Assembly: GCA_032717465.1 (NCBI GenBank)
Contig: CM064748.1
Span: 7,491,238 to 7,555,237, forward strand
DNA from: Coenobita brevimanus
Lineage: Eukaryota > Arthropoda > Malacostraca > Decapoda > Coenobitidae
Direction of reading: 5' to 3'
DNA: 64,000 nt
In this document: positions 47,746-58,797 of the stretch, in pieces
Layout of the letters: the number at the start of each line of letters is the position of its first letter
Numbering within the stretch: position 1 is the stretch's first letter
Program-made: the position numbers and the translations under genes
Notes under the pieces: generated by a model
Told to the model about the DNA's origin: nothing
Database searches by the model: none
What the model saw: only the letters and a program-made list of their open reading frames with translations

Positions 47746-47892
47746 AGGCCAGTGCATTACGCACTACACCTAACCTTTTTATGACCAGGTATTGCACCTC
47801 CACAGCACCTCCTCAATTCACTTCAACTAATCATCCCCAATTATAGAGTTCTCCTCATTCATTTACTTGACAGTGCAGCCGCACGTCACTGA

Positions 47893-47935
47893 ACGGGCTC
47901 ACACGTTTGCCCGTGCCTCAGTATTGCACTGAGGC
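47893..47935 (+). promoter_or_regulatory. LINE C 3' two-hairpin terminus
   Basis: Identical in sequence to the B terminus, followed by GAATATT and CCA repeats. Confidence 0.78.
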
Positions 47936-47954
47936 GAATATTCCACCACCACCA

Positions 47955-47963
47955 GCGGGGTCG
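47955..47963 (+). other. H4 9-bp target copy, C/D junction
   Basis: GCGGGGTCG between the CCA tail of C and the CATTCCC start of D. Confidence 0.85.
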
Positions 47964-48040
47964 CATTCCCTCGCCAGCCGCCGTCCTGAGAACATCTCCG
48001 AGCAGAGTCTTCCTACCTTCCAAGACCATACAGCGCTCCC

Positions 48041-48148
48041 ATTGGAGGGCATCGGATCTGGTTCTTAATTGGAGGGCATCTGATCTGCTCCGTGATTGGA
48101 GTTCGTCCGATCTCCTCCCTCATTGGCGGGCACGCGATCCGGCACTCC
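48041..48148 (+). repeat. Four 27-bp ATTGG repeats, LINE D 5' UTR
   Basis: The same four-unit block as in B, apparently without change. Confidence 0.8.
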
Positions 48149-48320
48149 TGTGCCATCCACACTCACACCACTTGCTTTTCACGGTTTTACCATCGCTGCC
48201 TTAGTGCTATCGCCCCACGTCTGTGTACCGGGGTACACACACTTGTGTGTACCCGCCCTTTCGTGGGTTGCACCCCCCTCTTACTATATTTCCTTTCGGC
48301 CTTAGTGTCCCCCAGTCGTG

Positions 48321-48505
48321 GTACGACGCCGAACCCTGCGGTTTCCTGGCGCAGGCCAGGTACACAAAGGTGCCCCTTAGCAGGGGTGGTTATAGGAAGC
48401 GACTGGGGTGGGCCAAAAACTCGTTAGGGCTAGGAAAGACCTTCGGGGCAGTGGTAAGGCTGTCACGGCCTCCGCTAGCGGGGGGACAGATACCGCCACT
48501 GTAGG
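48321..48505 (+). promoter_or_regulatory. Conserved 5' UTR structured-RNA block, LINE D
   Basis: The same as in B and C, from GTACGACGCCG to CACTGTAGG. Confidence 0.7.
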
Positions 48506-48581
48506 TAGGCTTCTTCTCGCGCCTGTGTGCTTGTGTGTGTGAAAGTGAGTGTGACTGTATGTGTGCGTGATGGCCTCCGTC

Positions 48582-50658
48582 ATGGAGTGCCGTAATCCCC
48601 CCCCCCCACCTACTCCCCGAGGACCCAGCGTATCCAGACGCTCCTCCAAGAGCCCAGCTACCCGCACCACCTCCTGCACCAAGACGCTGGGTAATCAGAA
48701 GAGAACGAGGCACAGTTCGCCCGAAAGTAACACCTCTGACCATGAAATGACTGCACCAGCTCAGGGGACTGGGGCTCGCCCTAAAACTCCCACCCCTAAT
48801 GCCTCCTCCTCCTCCTCATCCTCGGATTTACCCAGGAAAATGCTTCACCGTCACGAGGGCATGGACATGGATATCACACCAGCTCTGCAGGATTCGTGCA
48901 CTCGTGACGACACCCATGCCCCTTCACCTGCCACGCCAACCACAACCTCTGACGCAGCAACTCCTCCCTCTAGCACACCTGGAGCGGCCACGAACACCAC
49001 CATCGATGCCGATGGCTACACCCTGGTGCGTCGAAAAGGAGGACGAGAGAACAAGGGCAGTAAGGATTTTGTCAACCCACCTCCGGCTCAGCAACCACCA
49101 ACGAGGCGCCCACCATCAGCTCATCCCAGACAATTAGTGTGCACCTCAGTCACTGTAGCGGCACCACCCCCACCTACCTCAACCTTCCCCGCCTTCAGAG
49201 TTCCTCAGCAGGAGGGATTCACCCACTCATACAAGACGGTGGAAACACTGGAAGCACAACACCCGCATCTAGAAGTCACAAACAGAATCGGGAGGGACGA
49301 GAGCTGCGTTCTAGTGCCGAACACAGAGGAGGCATACGCCCAATTAAAGATCATTGCAGAGGACGAAGCGGCGGCAGTGCGCATTATAGAGCTCAATCGT
49401 GGAGAACAGCTGACAAAGGCCACAGTAATGGGCTATCCCCGCAGAATGCCAGTCGACATTTTGAAGAGCCACGCCCTTGTCGAGGAAGCAGAGCGCTGCC
49501 AACACACGAAAACGCGCGAGGAGACCCTGCAGGTCCGTGTGACCCTGCGGGGCCCCCTTGTGCCTTTCCTGGACCTGGGCAATTGGGGCAAATACTGGCT
49601 GCGCCCCTTCTCCCCAGAGCCCCTGCGATGCTACCGCTGTCAACGGTACGGCCATCACAGGGCAACTTGTACGAGGCCTCATGTATGTGGCGCGTGCAGC
49701 GGGGCACACGACACAACCATCTGCCTTGATAAGTTAAAAGCGAAGAAGGTGACTGCCAGGTGCCCCAATTGCACAGGTTCTCACCATGCCTGGCACCCGG
49801 CTTGCCCTGCACGCACCAGCAAAGTGGAAAAGGGGAGAGTCAGGTCAAATGGGTGCAACAACAACAAGACACTCTCACCATCCCTGCGCCCCCTGGAACA
49901 TTTGTCTGGGGGCAACAGAAGAACACTCCCGCTCCCACTCCAGCTCTCCAACCAGACGCTTTTCCACCTCTCCCCACCGCAACAACAATGAAAGAGAAAG
50001 TGACGCCTCAGGCTACAGGACTGTCACAGTCAGGGCAGACGTCCACGCCCCCCCCACCTCACACCCAACCCGCCGCCACACCTCTGCCACCCCAGCCTCC
50101 TGCATCACCCAAGACAGCTCTTGACTTCGACAAGCTGGCGCAAATTGGCAAAACACTCCTGATGGAGTTGCTACAGCTGCTCCTCGACCATTTCCCGATT
50201 CTGCCACGGTCAGTCCTACCCAAAGCGGACTTAGTGATGCAGAATGCACTAGAAAAACTCAAGCTGCAACAACTCTCACCTCCAACAAAGAGAACTTCCT
50301 CTCCAAAGCCATCAAGCTCGTGTCCTGCAGTAAGACAGAACCGGCAAACTACACTTCCATCACCAGTCTGCCCACTCCACCTTCACCATCTCGCACTACA
50401 CCCATTCCACCACAGCAGAAAAATGAGCGCACAGGCAGGAGCAGGAAAAGGGGACAAAACAAGGCGAGGAAATCCAACAATGCAACAGTGAACAACCGGA
50501 GCTGCGATCCCTCACGTTCCCTGTTAGGCACGCAGGAGATTCCCCAACCTCCTCGAGTGCCTCGGAGATCACCGGAAACACAGCTCCGACTGGCACTGCC
50601 CATGGACGAGGGGTCTCCCACCCCCTCAGACTCCTCCAGTGGAACTGCGCGGGAGTAA
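48582..50658 (+). pseudogene. LINE D ORF1, native start intact, two downstream frame breaks
   Basis: The poly-C run has eleven C, so the frame is open from ATGGAGTGCCG (48582; an upstream in-frame ATG is at 48561) through MTAPAQG to the knuckles. This shows that the native N-terminus is MECRNPPPPPTPRG. A 4-bp loss of AGAG near 49836 shifts the frame after the third knuckle. The helical and Gln/Pro-rich part continues at 49760-50491, and the 4-bp loss shared with C (near 50362) places the basic tail in 50320-50658. Confidence 0.87.
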
Positions 50659-53600
50659 TGGGGAAGCTCCCGCTCCTGCAGGAGGCCGCAGCGAGGGACT
50701 CCCTTCACGTATTCCTTCTGCAGGAAACTCTGCTGGGGGAAAACCACAAATTCCGTCTGCAGGGTTATACCACCCATCTCCTTCCATACACTCGAGGTGT
50801 AACCAGAGGTTGTGCCGTCCTGGTTCTGAACCACATTGCCTCAGATTGTGAGTATACTCCTTTCTGTGGAAGTGATGTGGAAGTGCAAGGGGTGCGCATT
50901 CATCTGTCAGTGTCGCCCCTCACCATCTACAATATTTATAGCAGGCCTGGTGCTACCCTGGAGCTGGGGTAGTTACTCTCCCAAGCTACCAGAGGGCCTG
51001 TCATCATCGGGGGTGACCTGAATGCACATCACCCACTGCTAAACTCACCTCAAGCCACCAATGAAGCAGGACGGCACCTATCTCTGGTTATGGAAGAAAT
51101 GGACGGGGTGACTCTCCTGACGGACACATCAAGGTCCACTCATGTTAGGGGGGGGCGTCTTGACCTCACTTTCGTGTCGGATCCTTTTAAAGGATGCGGC
51201 ACGTTGGTCCATACACCCCACCCTCATGAGTGACCATTATGCGATCACTGTTGACCTAGAGCTTACCCCCCTCCCCCCCCACACCACCCTTGAGGTGGGA
51301 TGTCGAGAAAGCGAACTGGGCTGCCTTTGGAAAGGCCCTAGTTCGCACCTTCTCATCTCACCCCCCCCTCTGACCTTGATAACTTGAGCAACTTTATTAC
51401 ATCCACCTTTCAAGAGGCTGCCACAGAGTCCATTCCACAAAAGCGACGGTCCACGAAAAGCTACAGGGACGGCTGGATTTACTGCGACCGTGTCAGGGAA
51501 TTGAAACAGCGGTTGAATGCGGCGCGACGCGGGTACAGGCGTCGTCGAGGCTCACCTCAACGCATACGCTTAGAGGCTGTGTCACGACATGTCTTAGCAG
51601 AAAAGCGCCGCCTTCGCGAGTTGGTGAGATGGTGCAGGACTTTAGGACCTCACTCCACTCTCCGAGAGATGTGGAGAAAGTTGCGGTCCTTCACCAACCC
51701 CCGCCCCTCCCACCCGCCCTCTCACCCTGACCCTGCCTCAGAGGCCAGTCGTCTTCCCGAGCATTTCGCGGACCGTGCTGCCTCTCGCAATCTCCCCAGA
51801 GACGTCATAGCCCGACAGGTGCAACTATCAGACTCTCGCGCTGCGGCAATCCAAGCAGCTTGTAAGCGCCATGATGAAACTGATTGCCCCATCACGGACG
51901 TTGAGCTGATGGATGCTTTGCGGCGCAGGGCTGACACTGCACCAGGGCTAGACGGCCTTACGTATTCTATGCTATCACACTCAGGAGATTGCGGGAGAAA
52001 ATGGCTGCTGAAGCTGCTCAATTTATCATGGTCTGAGGGTAAGTTACCTAAATCATGGAAGACCGCCATAATCCACCCCATCCCGAAGCCAAGCGACCCA
52101 GGTGCCACGCGTCCCATCTCACTACTCAGCTGTATTGGAAAAACAGCTGAGAGGGTGGTGCAGGCGCGACTCACCTGGCGCCTGGGTCCTCTCCATCCGA
52201 GAATATTTGCCTACCACCATGGCCGCAGTACTGCCCACTGTTTAGCGTCATTTCTCGGAGAACTTCGGGGCGGAGTGGGTATGGCGATTTTCATTGATTT
52301 AGAGAAAGCCTTTGAGCTGGCCAGCCATTCTGCTATCCTCAGCGCTCTCGCTGATAAGGGAGTGGGGGGTAAGCTCCTGCGATGGATACAGGATTTCTTT
52401 CTTGAAAGAACTGCTAGCGTCCGCTTTCAGGGGAGTGTCTCCCAGCCGTATAAGCACGAGAATGGCACGCCACAGGGCAGTGTCATCAGCCCCGTTCTTT
52501 TTAACATCCTGATAGAGGGGCTGCTCCGTGTCAATTACGGTCAGGGAGTCACGCTCCTGTCATATGCGGACGACCTAGGGCTAGTTTTTTCGAGAAGAGA
52601 TTGCTATGCGCAAGCTAATGAGGCCCTCTTTAGACTGCACGGTAAGTCGAAGGAGCTGGGGTTGAAGGTTAATATGGCGAAGACTCACTATATGCCCTTT
52701 GGCCTCAATCCTTCGCCTCACCCTTTGCTGCTCGGACGACACTCATTAGCTTGCGTAACCACCTATAAATATTTGGGTGTGTGGATGGATGTGGGACTAA
52801 AGTTCAACAGGCATGTCAAATACCTGCGGGAGAAAGCTGCTTCGCGAATGGCAGCACTCAGATTTCTTTCTAGGAAGGGGCTGGGGGCCTCCTACAAGGT
52901 CCTCCGCACCTTCTATGTGCATGCCATTCGGTCGCTTATCGACTACAGTGCTATTTGTCTGCCAAACTTGGCCCCACCTGTGCGCGCTTCGCTGGAAGTG
53001 ATTCAGAACAATGCACTCCGCATCATTCTGCACGCTCCTATGTGGACACGCTTAGTTAACCTCCATTTGGAAGGCGAGCTTCCATCACTACACGGACGTG
53101 TCACTCTCCGTGCAACTGCTGTAGTGTTACAGCTTGTGCAGTGCAGGCCAGAGCTCGCTGTCTCAGTCTTGCTAAAGCGTCTGCTGTCAAGACCACCTGA
53201 CCATGCACCAAGCAATGACTGGGCCTGCGGACTTGTTGCTGCGCTGCACAGGCTCAACACTGCAGCAAGCATTTGCAAGGAGCCTGATGCGCCTTGTGCA
53301 GGGTACCACGACCCACCTCCATGGGCAACACCACCCTTCAGGTTCGTCTTTCCGGGAGAGGGGAGGGTGCGCAACTGCGTCCCTGCTCTCCTTCGGCAGC
53401 GAGCCTTAGCCCGTGTAGAAGCTCTGCAACGCTGGTCGTCTACAGACTACTACACTGACGGCTCTGTCACTGCAGACGAAGCGGCGGGTGCTGCCTTCGT
53501 CTGTGGCAACGAGGTGGTGTCGTGGCGACTCACACCGGGCGCATCAGTGCTTCAAACGGAGCTTACAGCTATTCTGGGAGCATTAAGGCATGCATATCAT

Positions 53601-54257
53601 CATGCACACTGTAACATCGCTGTGCATTCTGACTCACTTTCAGCGATCCGCGCAACCCATTCTCACACCCTAGGAAACAACCCCTTCCTTCTATCCTCCA
53701 TTTTCCTGTACGCCAGGAAAATTAAAGATAATGGAGGCACCATTTTCGTACACTGGGTGCCTGGTCACGTAGGCCTACAGGGCAATGAGCGGGCAGATCA
53801 GGCTGCTAAAGATGCATGCAGCCTACCCAACATCTTTAATCTTCCCGACTCCCCTCGTACAATCCTGGCACCAATCATCAAAGCGACATGGCAGTGGACT
53901 AAAGAAGAACACCAACTCCTCACTACAGAAGCCTCCCGCTCTGCCACATGGTACGGCAGGGCCACGGGTTGTGTGCCTCTTCCACTGCTCCCGCACACAC
54001 CCAATTACGTCCTAGTCCGCCTACGTCGCTTGCGGCTTGGATTCCACTGTTATGATCAACTCGCCAACACCAATCCTAGCCCTTGTCATCACTGCCAGGA
54101 CCAAGAACCCTCGCCACTACACCATTACATCCTAAGGTGTCCAGTCACACACCCTCTCAGAGCAAACCTAAACAGAGGCTTCACCTGGACCCACATTGAT
54201 GAAATTGATGCCCCTTCTATTATAGCCAACACGCCACTTCAAACCTTACCACAGTAG
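50658..54257 (+). pseudogene. LINE D ORF2, endonuclease broken, RT-RNase H open
   Basis: LLQWNCAGVMGK is intact upstream, in the -1 frame to ORF1. Endonuclease stops at 50970-50972 (GGGTAG where C has GGGGAG), with further indels near 51185 and 51280. A frame of 957 codons from 51384 holds RT and RNase H: IFIDLEKAFELA, NGTPQGSVISPVLF, LLSYADDLGLVF (Gly for Val next to the active site), YYTDGSV, LQTELTAILGAL, VHSDSLSAI, GNERADQAAKDA, then the zinc motif. A 6-bp loss near the end causes early termination. Confidence 0.9.
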
Positions 54258-54427
54258 AGAAATATCCCCCCCCACGTTAAAGGACAGTGCATTACGCACT
54301 ACACCTAACCTTTTTTATGACCAGGTATTGCACCTCCACAGCACTTCTTCAATTTACTTTCAACTAATCATCCCCCAATTACAGAGTTCTCATTCATTTA
54401 CTTGACAGTGCAGCCGCACGTCACTGA

Positions 54428-54470
54428 ACGGGCTCACACGTTTGCCCGTGCCTCAGTATTGCACTGAGGC
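54428..54470 (+). promoter_or_regulatory. LINE D 3' two-hairpin terminus
   Basis: The same two stems as in B and C, followed by GAATATT and six CCA units. Confidence 0.78.
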
Positions 54471-54495
54471 GAATATTCCACCACCACCACCACCA

Positions 54496-54504
54496 GCGGG
54501 GTCG
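54496..54504 (+). other. H4 9-bp target copy, right boundary of the array
   Basis: GCGGGGTCG followed by TCATCATTGTTGG, the natural H4 continuation (empty site: TCATCACTGTTGG). Confidence 0.88.
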
Positions 54505-54620
54505 TCATCATTGTTGGTGCTGGGAGCGGAGTGGACACTCACTACTACTGGGTCTGAGCAGCAGCTGTAGACACTATGACTGGTCGAGGCAAAGGCGGCA
54601 CTATGGTCGAGGCAAAGGAT
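54505..54620 (+). pseudogene. Histone H4 5' UTR and first eight codons, truncated
   Basis: Matches the H4 leader of the intact gene (GGTGCTGGGAGCGGA, CTGGGTCTGAGCAGCAGC), then ATG at 54576 and MTGRGKGG. The match ends there; GGTCGAGGCAAAGG is repeated once more out of frame, then AT-rich LINE remnant follows. The leader lacks part of the CAC/TAC triplet run. With the promoter at 28046-28340 this is one H4 gene split by 26 kb of LINEs and then deleted beyond codon 8. Confidence 0.92.
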
Positions 54621-55222
54621 AGAAGAAATTACCAATCAGCTTAATGATAATAGGACTAATGGTGATACGCTGTGGAAATTAAAGACTTAACAAGAAACCC
54701 CAGTGGCAATATATAGTGACAGATAAAGATGGAAATGATAAAAGAAACCCAGAAATGATAAAAGAGTCACAGAATACTATAAAGAGATATACAAAAATGA
54801 AGTAACAGGATATGAGGAATACACAGAATGCTTAGAGAGTATGATAAGAGAATGTTGGATGTATGAAAACAAAGAGGACAAATTTAAGTGAGGAAGAGGT
54901 GAAAATGGTAATTACAAAGCTAAAAACTGGTAAAGCAACTGGCCCAGATAAACTTGCAATGAAATGATAAAAAGATGTGGGAAAAGTATGAAGGATTCAA
55001 TAATAATGAAATTATATGAAAGAGAAATAAATGAATAGCACAAGACATACATAAAAAATATATATCAGGGAAAAGGTAACAAGATTTAAACAATTATAGA
55101 GGATTGATACTGAACTCACACCTGATGAAAATGATGCAGATAATAATAAAATGAAGGAGACAGAAAAGCTGGAGAACATGAGTGATTATCAGTGCGGGAG
55201 AAGGAAAGAAAAATCAGTGAGG

Positions 55223-55274
<52 letters not shown>

Positions 55275-56710
55275 TTTTTTTTTTAAGAAATATTATTGAA
55301 GAACCACAGCAAAGAAATAACAGCAGTATGTTTTGATGTATCAAAGTGCTTTGACAAAATGGTATTAAAGGAAGTAATGAAGGAGTTATGGCTAAAGGGA
55401 ATAATGGGTAATAACTAGAGAATGATATATGAAATTAATAGGAAAAATTGATACCCATGCCTGACATTGGGGAATGTAAAGGAGGGTATGTACAGGACAT
55501 GATAAGACAGGGATCAGTGCTGGGGGCCAAGATAAGTTCAATAACTATGGATTCACTAAGCAGAATGATGAGGGAAAAAGAAAATAACTGGAGGACAGGA
55601 AATGTAAGGATACGCCCATTAATATTTCAAGATGATATCATAGCAATAGTTGAAAATTACAAAAATACAAAATACAGGATAATCACAATAGAAGAGTTTC
55701 TAAAATTAAAGACTAAAAATGAATGAACATAAAGCAATCAGCATTAGTTGGCAAGGGAAAAACAGTAAAAATGTTAAAGAAATTATAACAACACAGCCAT
55801 AACCCTAAGTATCTGGGAAAAATTAAACAAGAAAAAGGGAAACAGAATATTGAAGTGGAAAATATGGTAAATAAGGCAAAGAGTAGCGGCAAATGAATGT
55901 ATTAACATTATAAATAGAAAAGAACTAAATAATAAAGTAGAATTATAAGTGGGCTAAAATTATTTAACATCTATGTATTACCAATAATGTTGTTTGGAGT
56001 GGAAAGCGGGAAAACAATAAGAGAAAAGGAAAAGAAAGCTCTATATAGTGTTCAAACTCAAGTAATAAAATTAATCAAAGGACCAAGGACAACACCGAAA
56101 TGTGCTTTACTAAATAAAACAAAGGAAGTAAAAACAACACAATATTAACCAGAGAAAACTTGGAATATTACACTGAACTCTGAATAGGGAAGAAGTTGTT
56201 GAAGGTGAGAAACATTGTGAAGATTTTGAAAGAGAGTACATGAGAGAAATAAAAGACATTAAAGAAAAGTACAGCATACCTGAAAACTTAGAAACATCAG
56301 AAGAGAGAGTAGCAAAAAGGGTAATAAAAGAAAAAATAATGACAAAAAATAAAGAAATTTGTGAAGACATGAGAAAAGGGAGTATGGCAAAGTAATCAGT
56401 GGAAGAAGAAATAGGCCTACAGAGATAATTAGAGAAACTAGAGTCTGAAAGTGCAAAGATAATATTTTTGATGCGAACCAAAACTCTAGAACTGAGGGAA
56501 AATTATAAGAAAAAGTATGAGCCTAACCTAATATGTGAGATGTGTCAAGAAGAGAACGGAAATCAACACCATTTATTCATATGTGAAGATAACGAAGATA
56601 TAACAAAAGAAATGAAAGGAAAAGAATCAATAATAGATATACTAAAACAAAATGAATTACAGGTGGTAGCAAATACAGTGGGCAGAATACTGAAACGAAG
56701 AGAATTATGA
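54621..56710 (+). mobile_element. Decayed AT-rich LINE
   Basis: RT traces appear in several frames on the plus strand: ITKLKTGKATGPDKL near 54910, CFDVSKCFDKMVLKE near 55330 (motif A), a RQGSVLG segment near 55510 (motif B) and LIFQDDIIAIVE near 55625 (motif C with DD). A C-terminal zinc motif CEMCQEENGNQHHLFIC (about 56540-56590) fits CX2CX7HX4C. Longest remaining frames are 92 codons (55448-55726) and 80 codons (56468-56710). It is much more AT-rich and older than the LINEs to its left. Clade not assigned. Confidence 0.75.
55225..55270. repeat. (TA)n microsatellite
   Basis: About 23 TA units inside the decayed LINE, between its RT motif 0 and motif A regions. Confidence 0.95.
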
Positions 56711-57956
56711 ATATAAGGAACAACAGAGAAATGAACAATAGAGAGAGAGAAAAGAAAATGCCTTCTTGTTTAAAAACAAATCTCCCGGATGGGAGAAGGC
56801 GACAACTAACAATCTAACTTTACCGAACCAAGCTTAGACAACTTTAACACTGAATATGCCAAACAATATAACCAAACCACGACCAAATATTATAAAACAA
56901 ACGTTTCAAAACATTAAAAAAAAAATAATCTATTTTACGCAACAGGGGAGTCGTCGTTGCAACTTTTCCTCGAGATTTATTTTGAATTTAACTGGTGCGT
57001 TACTAAGGCAAACCGCTATAAAATGCCCGTAGCTGTTTTATTACCTACATCTACTCACTCTGAAGCACATCGCTCATGGTTTAGTACGTTATATCCTTAG
57101 GTATTTACAAATCCCGCTGGTCCGTTGGCTCATCAGTCCCCCAGAACCCATAGAAAATGGAGGAAATCAACTGCCCAAGTGCAGGCAGGATTTATATGCT
57201 ATACTGCCCACCTACCCCACCAGTACAGGTAACTATAAACTAAGGGCCAACCAGGAATGGGAGATTATCACAGAGTAATAGGCTGGGGATAAATAACTAA
57301 AAACGGAGCTACGAAGCCTCCAGCGCTACGAGAATACGGTCAATGCAAGCTTCGTAACACCTAAATATTTCAAGCCATCAGCATCCTTCTAAAACTTTTA
57401 GAGACTGCACAAATCACCTACAGGAGAGAAATACTGAGCCCTGCACATAAATAAATCGGTAAAGAAGAAGCGTTACGAAGATTCACGAACACCACACAAA
57501 AATTACAACGCTACTCACCTCACCGTTGCTCCCAGACGAACAACCGGCCGACCGTTGTCTCATTTCGGCCATTCCAGCCCAGTAAACACACAATCCAGCC
57601 ACACGCTAACATCGCAATCGCAAAACTATCAACACTTTAGTTTTTAGTCAGTTATCCCTGGAGAAACGTTAAGAGTACGAAGTTTATCACTGTCAACACT
57701 GGAATAGCTGGCACGTCTCAATATGCCCACGATGCTGCAAGTGCTCATGTTCTTATCTCGCCAGTTTCAGTTTATCGGGTGGTTTCACTGATAAGGGTTA
57801 GTTCCTCGGCGTGGCTGTGTGTTCAGGGTTTGCTAGTGATTGGTTTGTCTGCCGATGATGAGATAATCCACGCTAAATCATCGGAAATACCACGCACCAC
57901 CCCGACTTCCAGCCGCCACGGGCGCCCTACTGGACCTCCTGAGTCCTGGCCAGTGG
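56711..57956. other. Intergenic, no gene recognised
   Basis: No convincing coding frame or RNA gene seen. The composition returns to mixed GC after 56900. The small frame at 57779-58000 has no recognisable features and runs into the hAT-like element. Confidence 0.6.
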
Positions 57957-57964
57957 GCACTGTG

Positions 57965-58789
57965 CAGTGTTACCAGATCTCCAATGCCAAATTATGCTAG
58001 ACTCCATTTAAAATTTGCTGAAACCAGCAAAATTATGCTACAGGGGTGACGAAATTATGCCAGTTTTATGCCAACTTTCAGAGTTAGTTTCTTTTCACAG
58101 TAAACAATTATACAGCCCTTAATAAGCATACGTAATAGTTGGCACTGGTCAGCTGCACTGCACATAGAAAAATAAAGGGATCTAATTAGAGATAATACTC
58201 AATAAGAACACAAGCTGACTTTCAGCTGTTACAAATTAAACATGGCTAAACATTATTGTGACTGAGATGAGATCGTTATCATAATCCTTCTACTTTTTAC
58301 ATAATATGATGTTATGACCATTAGCTATCAGCATTTGAATAAAAAATATTAAAAAAAAAGACTATCACTGCAGTTAGCCACTCTACTACAAGGAATTAAG
58401 TCTGTTAAATTTATGCTATTAGCTAATAAAGGTGACTGATTAAAAGGATCAGCCCAAGATCACAGCTAATTAGCAATTTATAAACAAAACTTTTTTTTTT
58501 CTTTTACTGAAGCTTCTTAAAACTACACTTTAAACACAACTATGAAACATGGAATAATAGCTAGTCATATAAACATGATTGTTTATTTCCATTTGAGTTC
58601 TATTACTACTTTCACATTCCACTGTTATTTCTCTCAATTTTCTCAAATTATTCCATATTTATGCCAAATGTACCAAAATTATGCTAAAATTATGCTAAAT
58701 TCATGAGTATGTCATATATTATGCTAGTCTATGAAATTCCCCTCAGATTATGCTAACAGCATAAAATTAAGCTAGACCTGGTAACACTG
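57965..58789. mobile_element. Non-autonomous hAT-like DNA transposon with 8-bp TSD
   Basis: 825 bp bounded by GCACTGTG at 57957-57964 and 58790-58797, a perfect 8-bp target duplication as made by hAT transposases. Terminal inverted repeats: CAGTGTTACCAGATCT at the left and its counterpart at the right (CAGTGTTACCAGGTCT on the complement). Many copies of ATTATGCTA or ATTATGCC cluster near both ends (about 57988-58075 and 58655-58770) as subterminal repeats. No transposase frame is present, so it would depend on an autonomous relative. Confidence 0.88.
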
Positions 58790-58797
58790 GCACTGTG

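Larger units (their letters stand above)
41408..47954 (+). mobile_element. LINE C, full-length I-type element in the H4 site
   Basis: About 6.55 kb and very similar to B and D throughout, with the same 5' start and 3' terminus. The endonuclease is open from ATG 44112, and ORF2 is disturbed only by one inserted G. Confidence 0.92.
47964..54495 (+). mobile_element. LINE D, last full-length element of the H4 array
   Basis: About 6.53 kb, the same family as B and C. Its CCA tail is longer (six units) and is followed by the H4 target and then true H4 5' UTR, so it marks the right end of the array. Confidence 0.92.

Noticed and set aside
28338..54495. LINE array as a simple segmental duplication of one insertion
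   Set aside because: B, C and D could partly be explained this way, but A is a different family at the same site with its own tail, which needs independent targeting. Duplication of B/C/D after insertion remains possible and should be tested by long reads.
54576..54635. A second functional H4 gene
   Set aside because: Only eight codons match H4; the rest is a short duplication and LINE sequence.
57779..58000. Small open frame of 73 codons
   Set aside because: No recognisable features, and it crosses the border of the hAT-like element.
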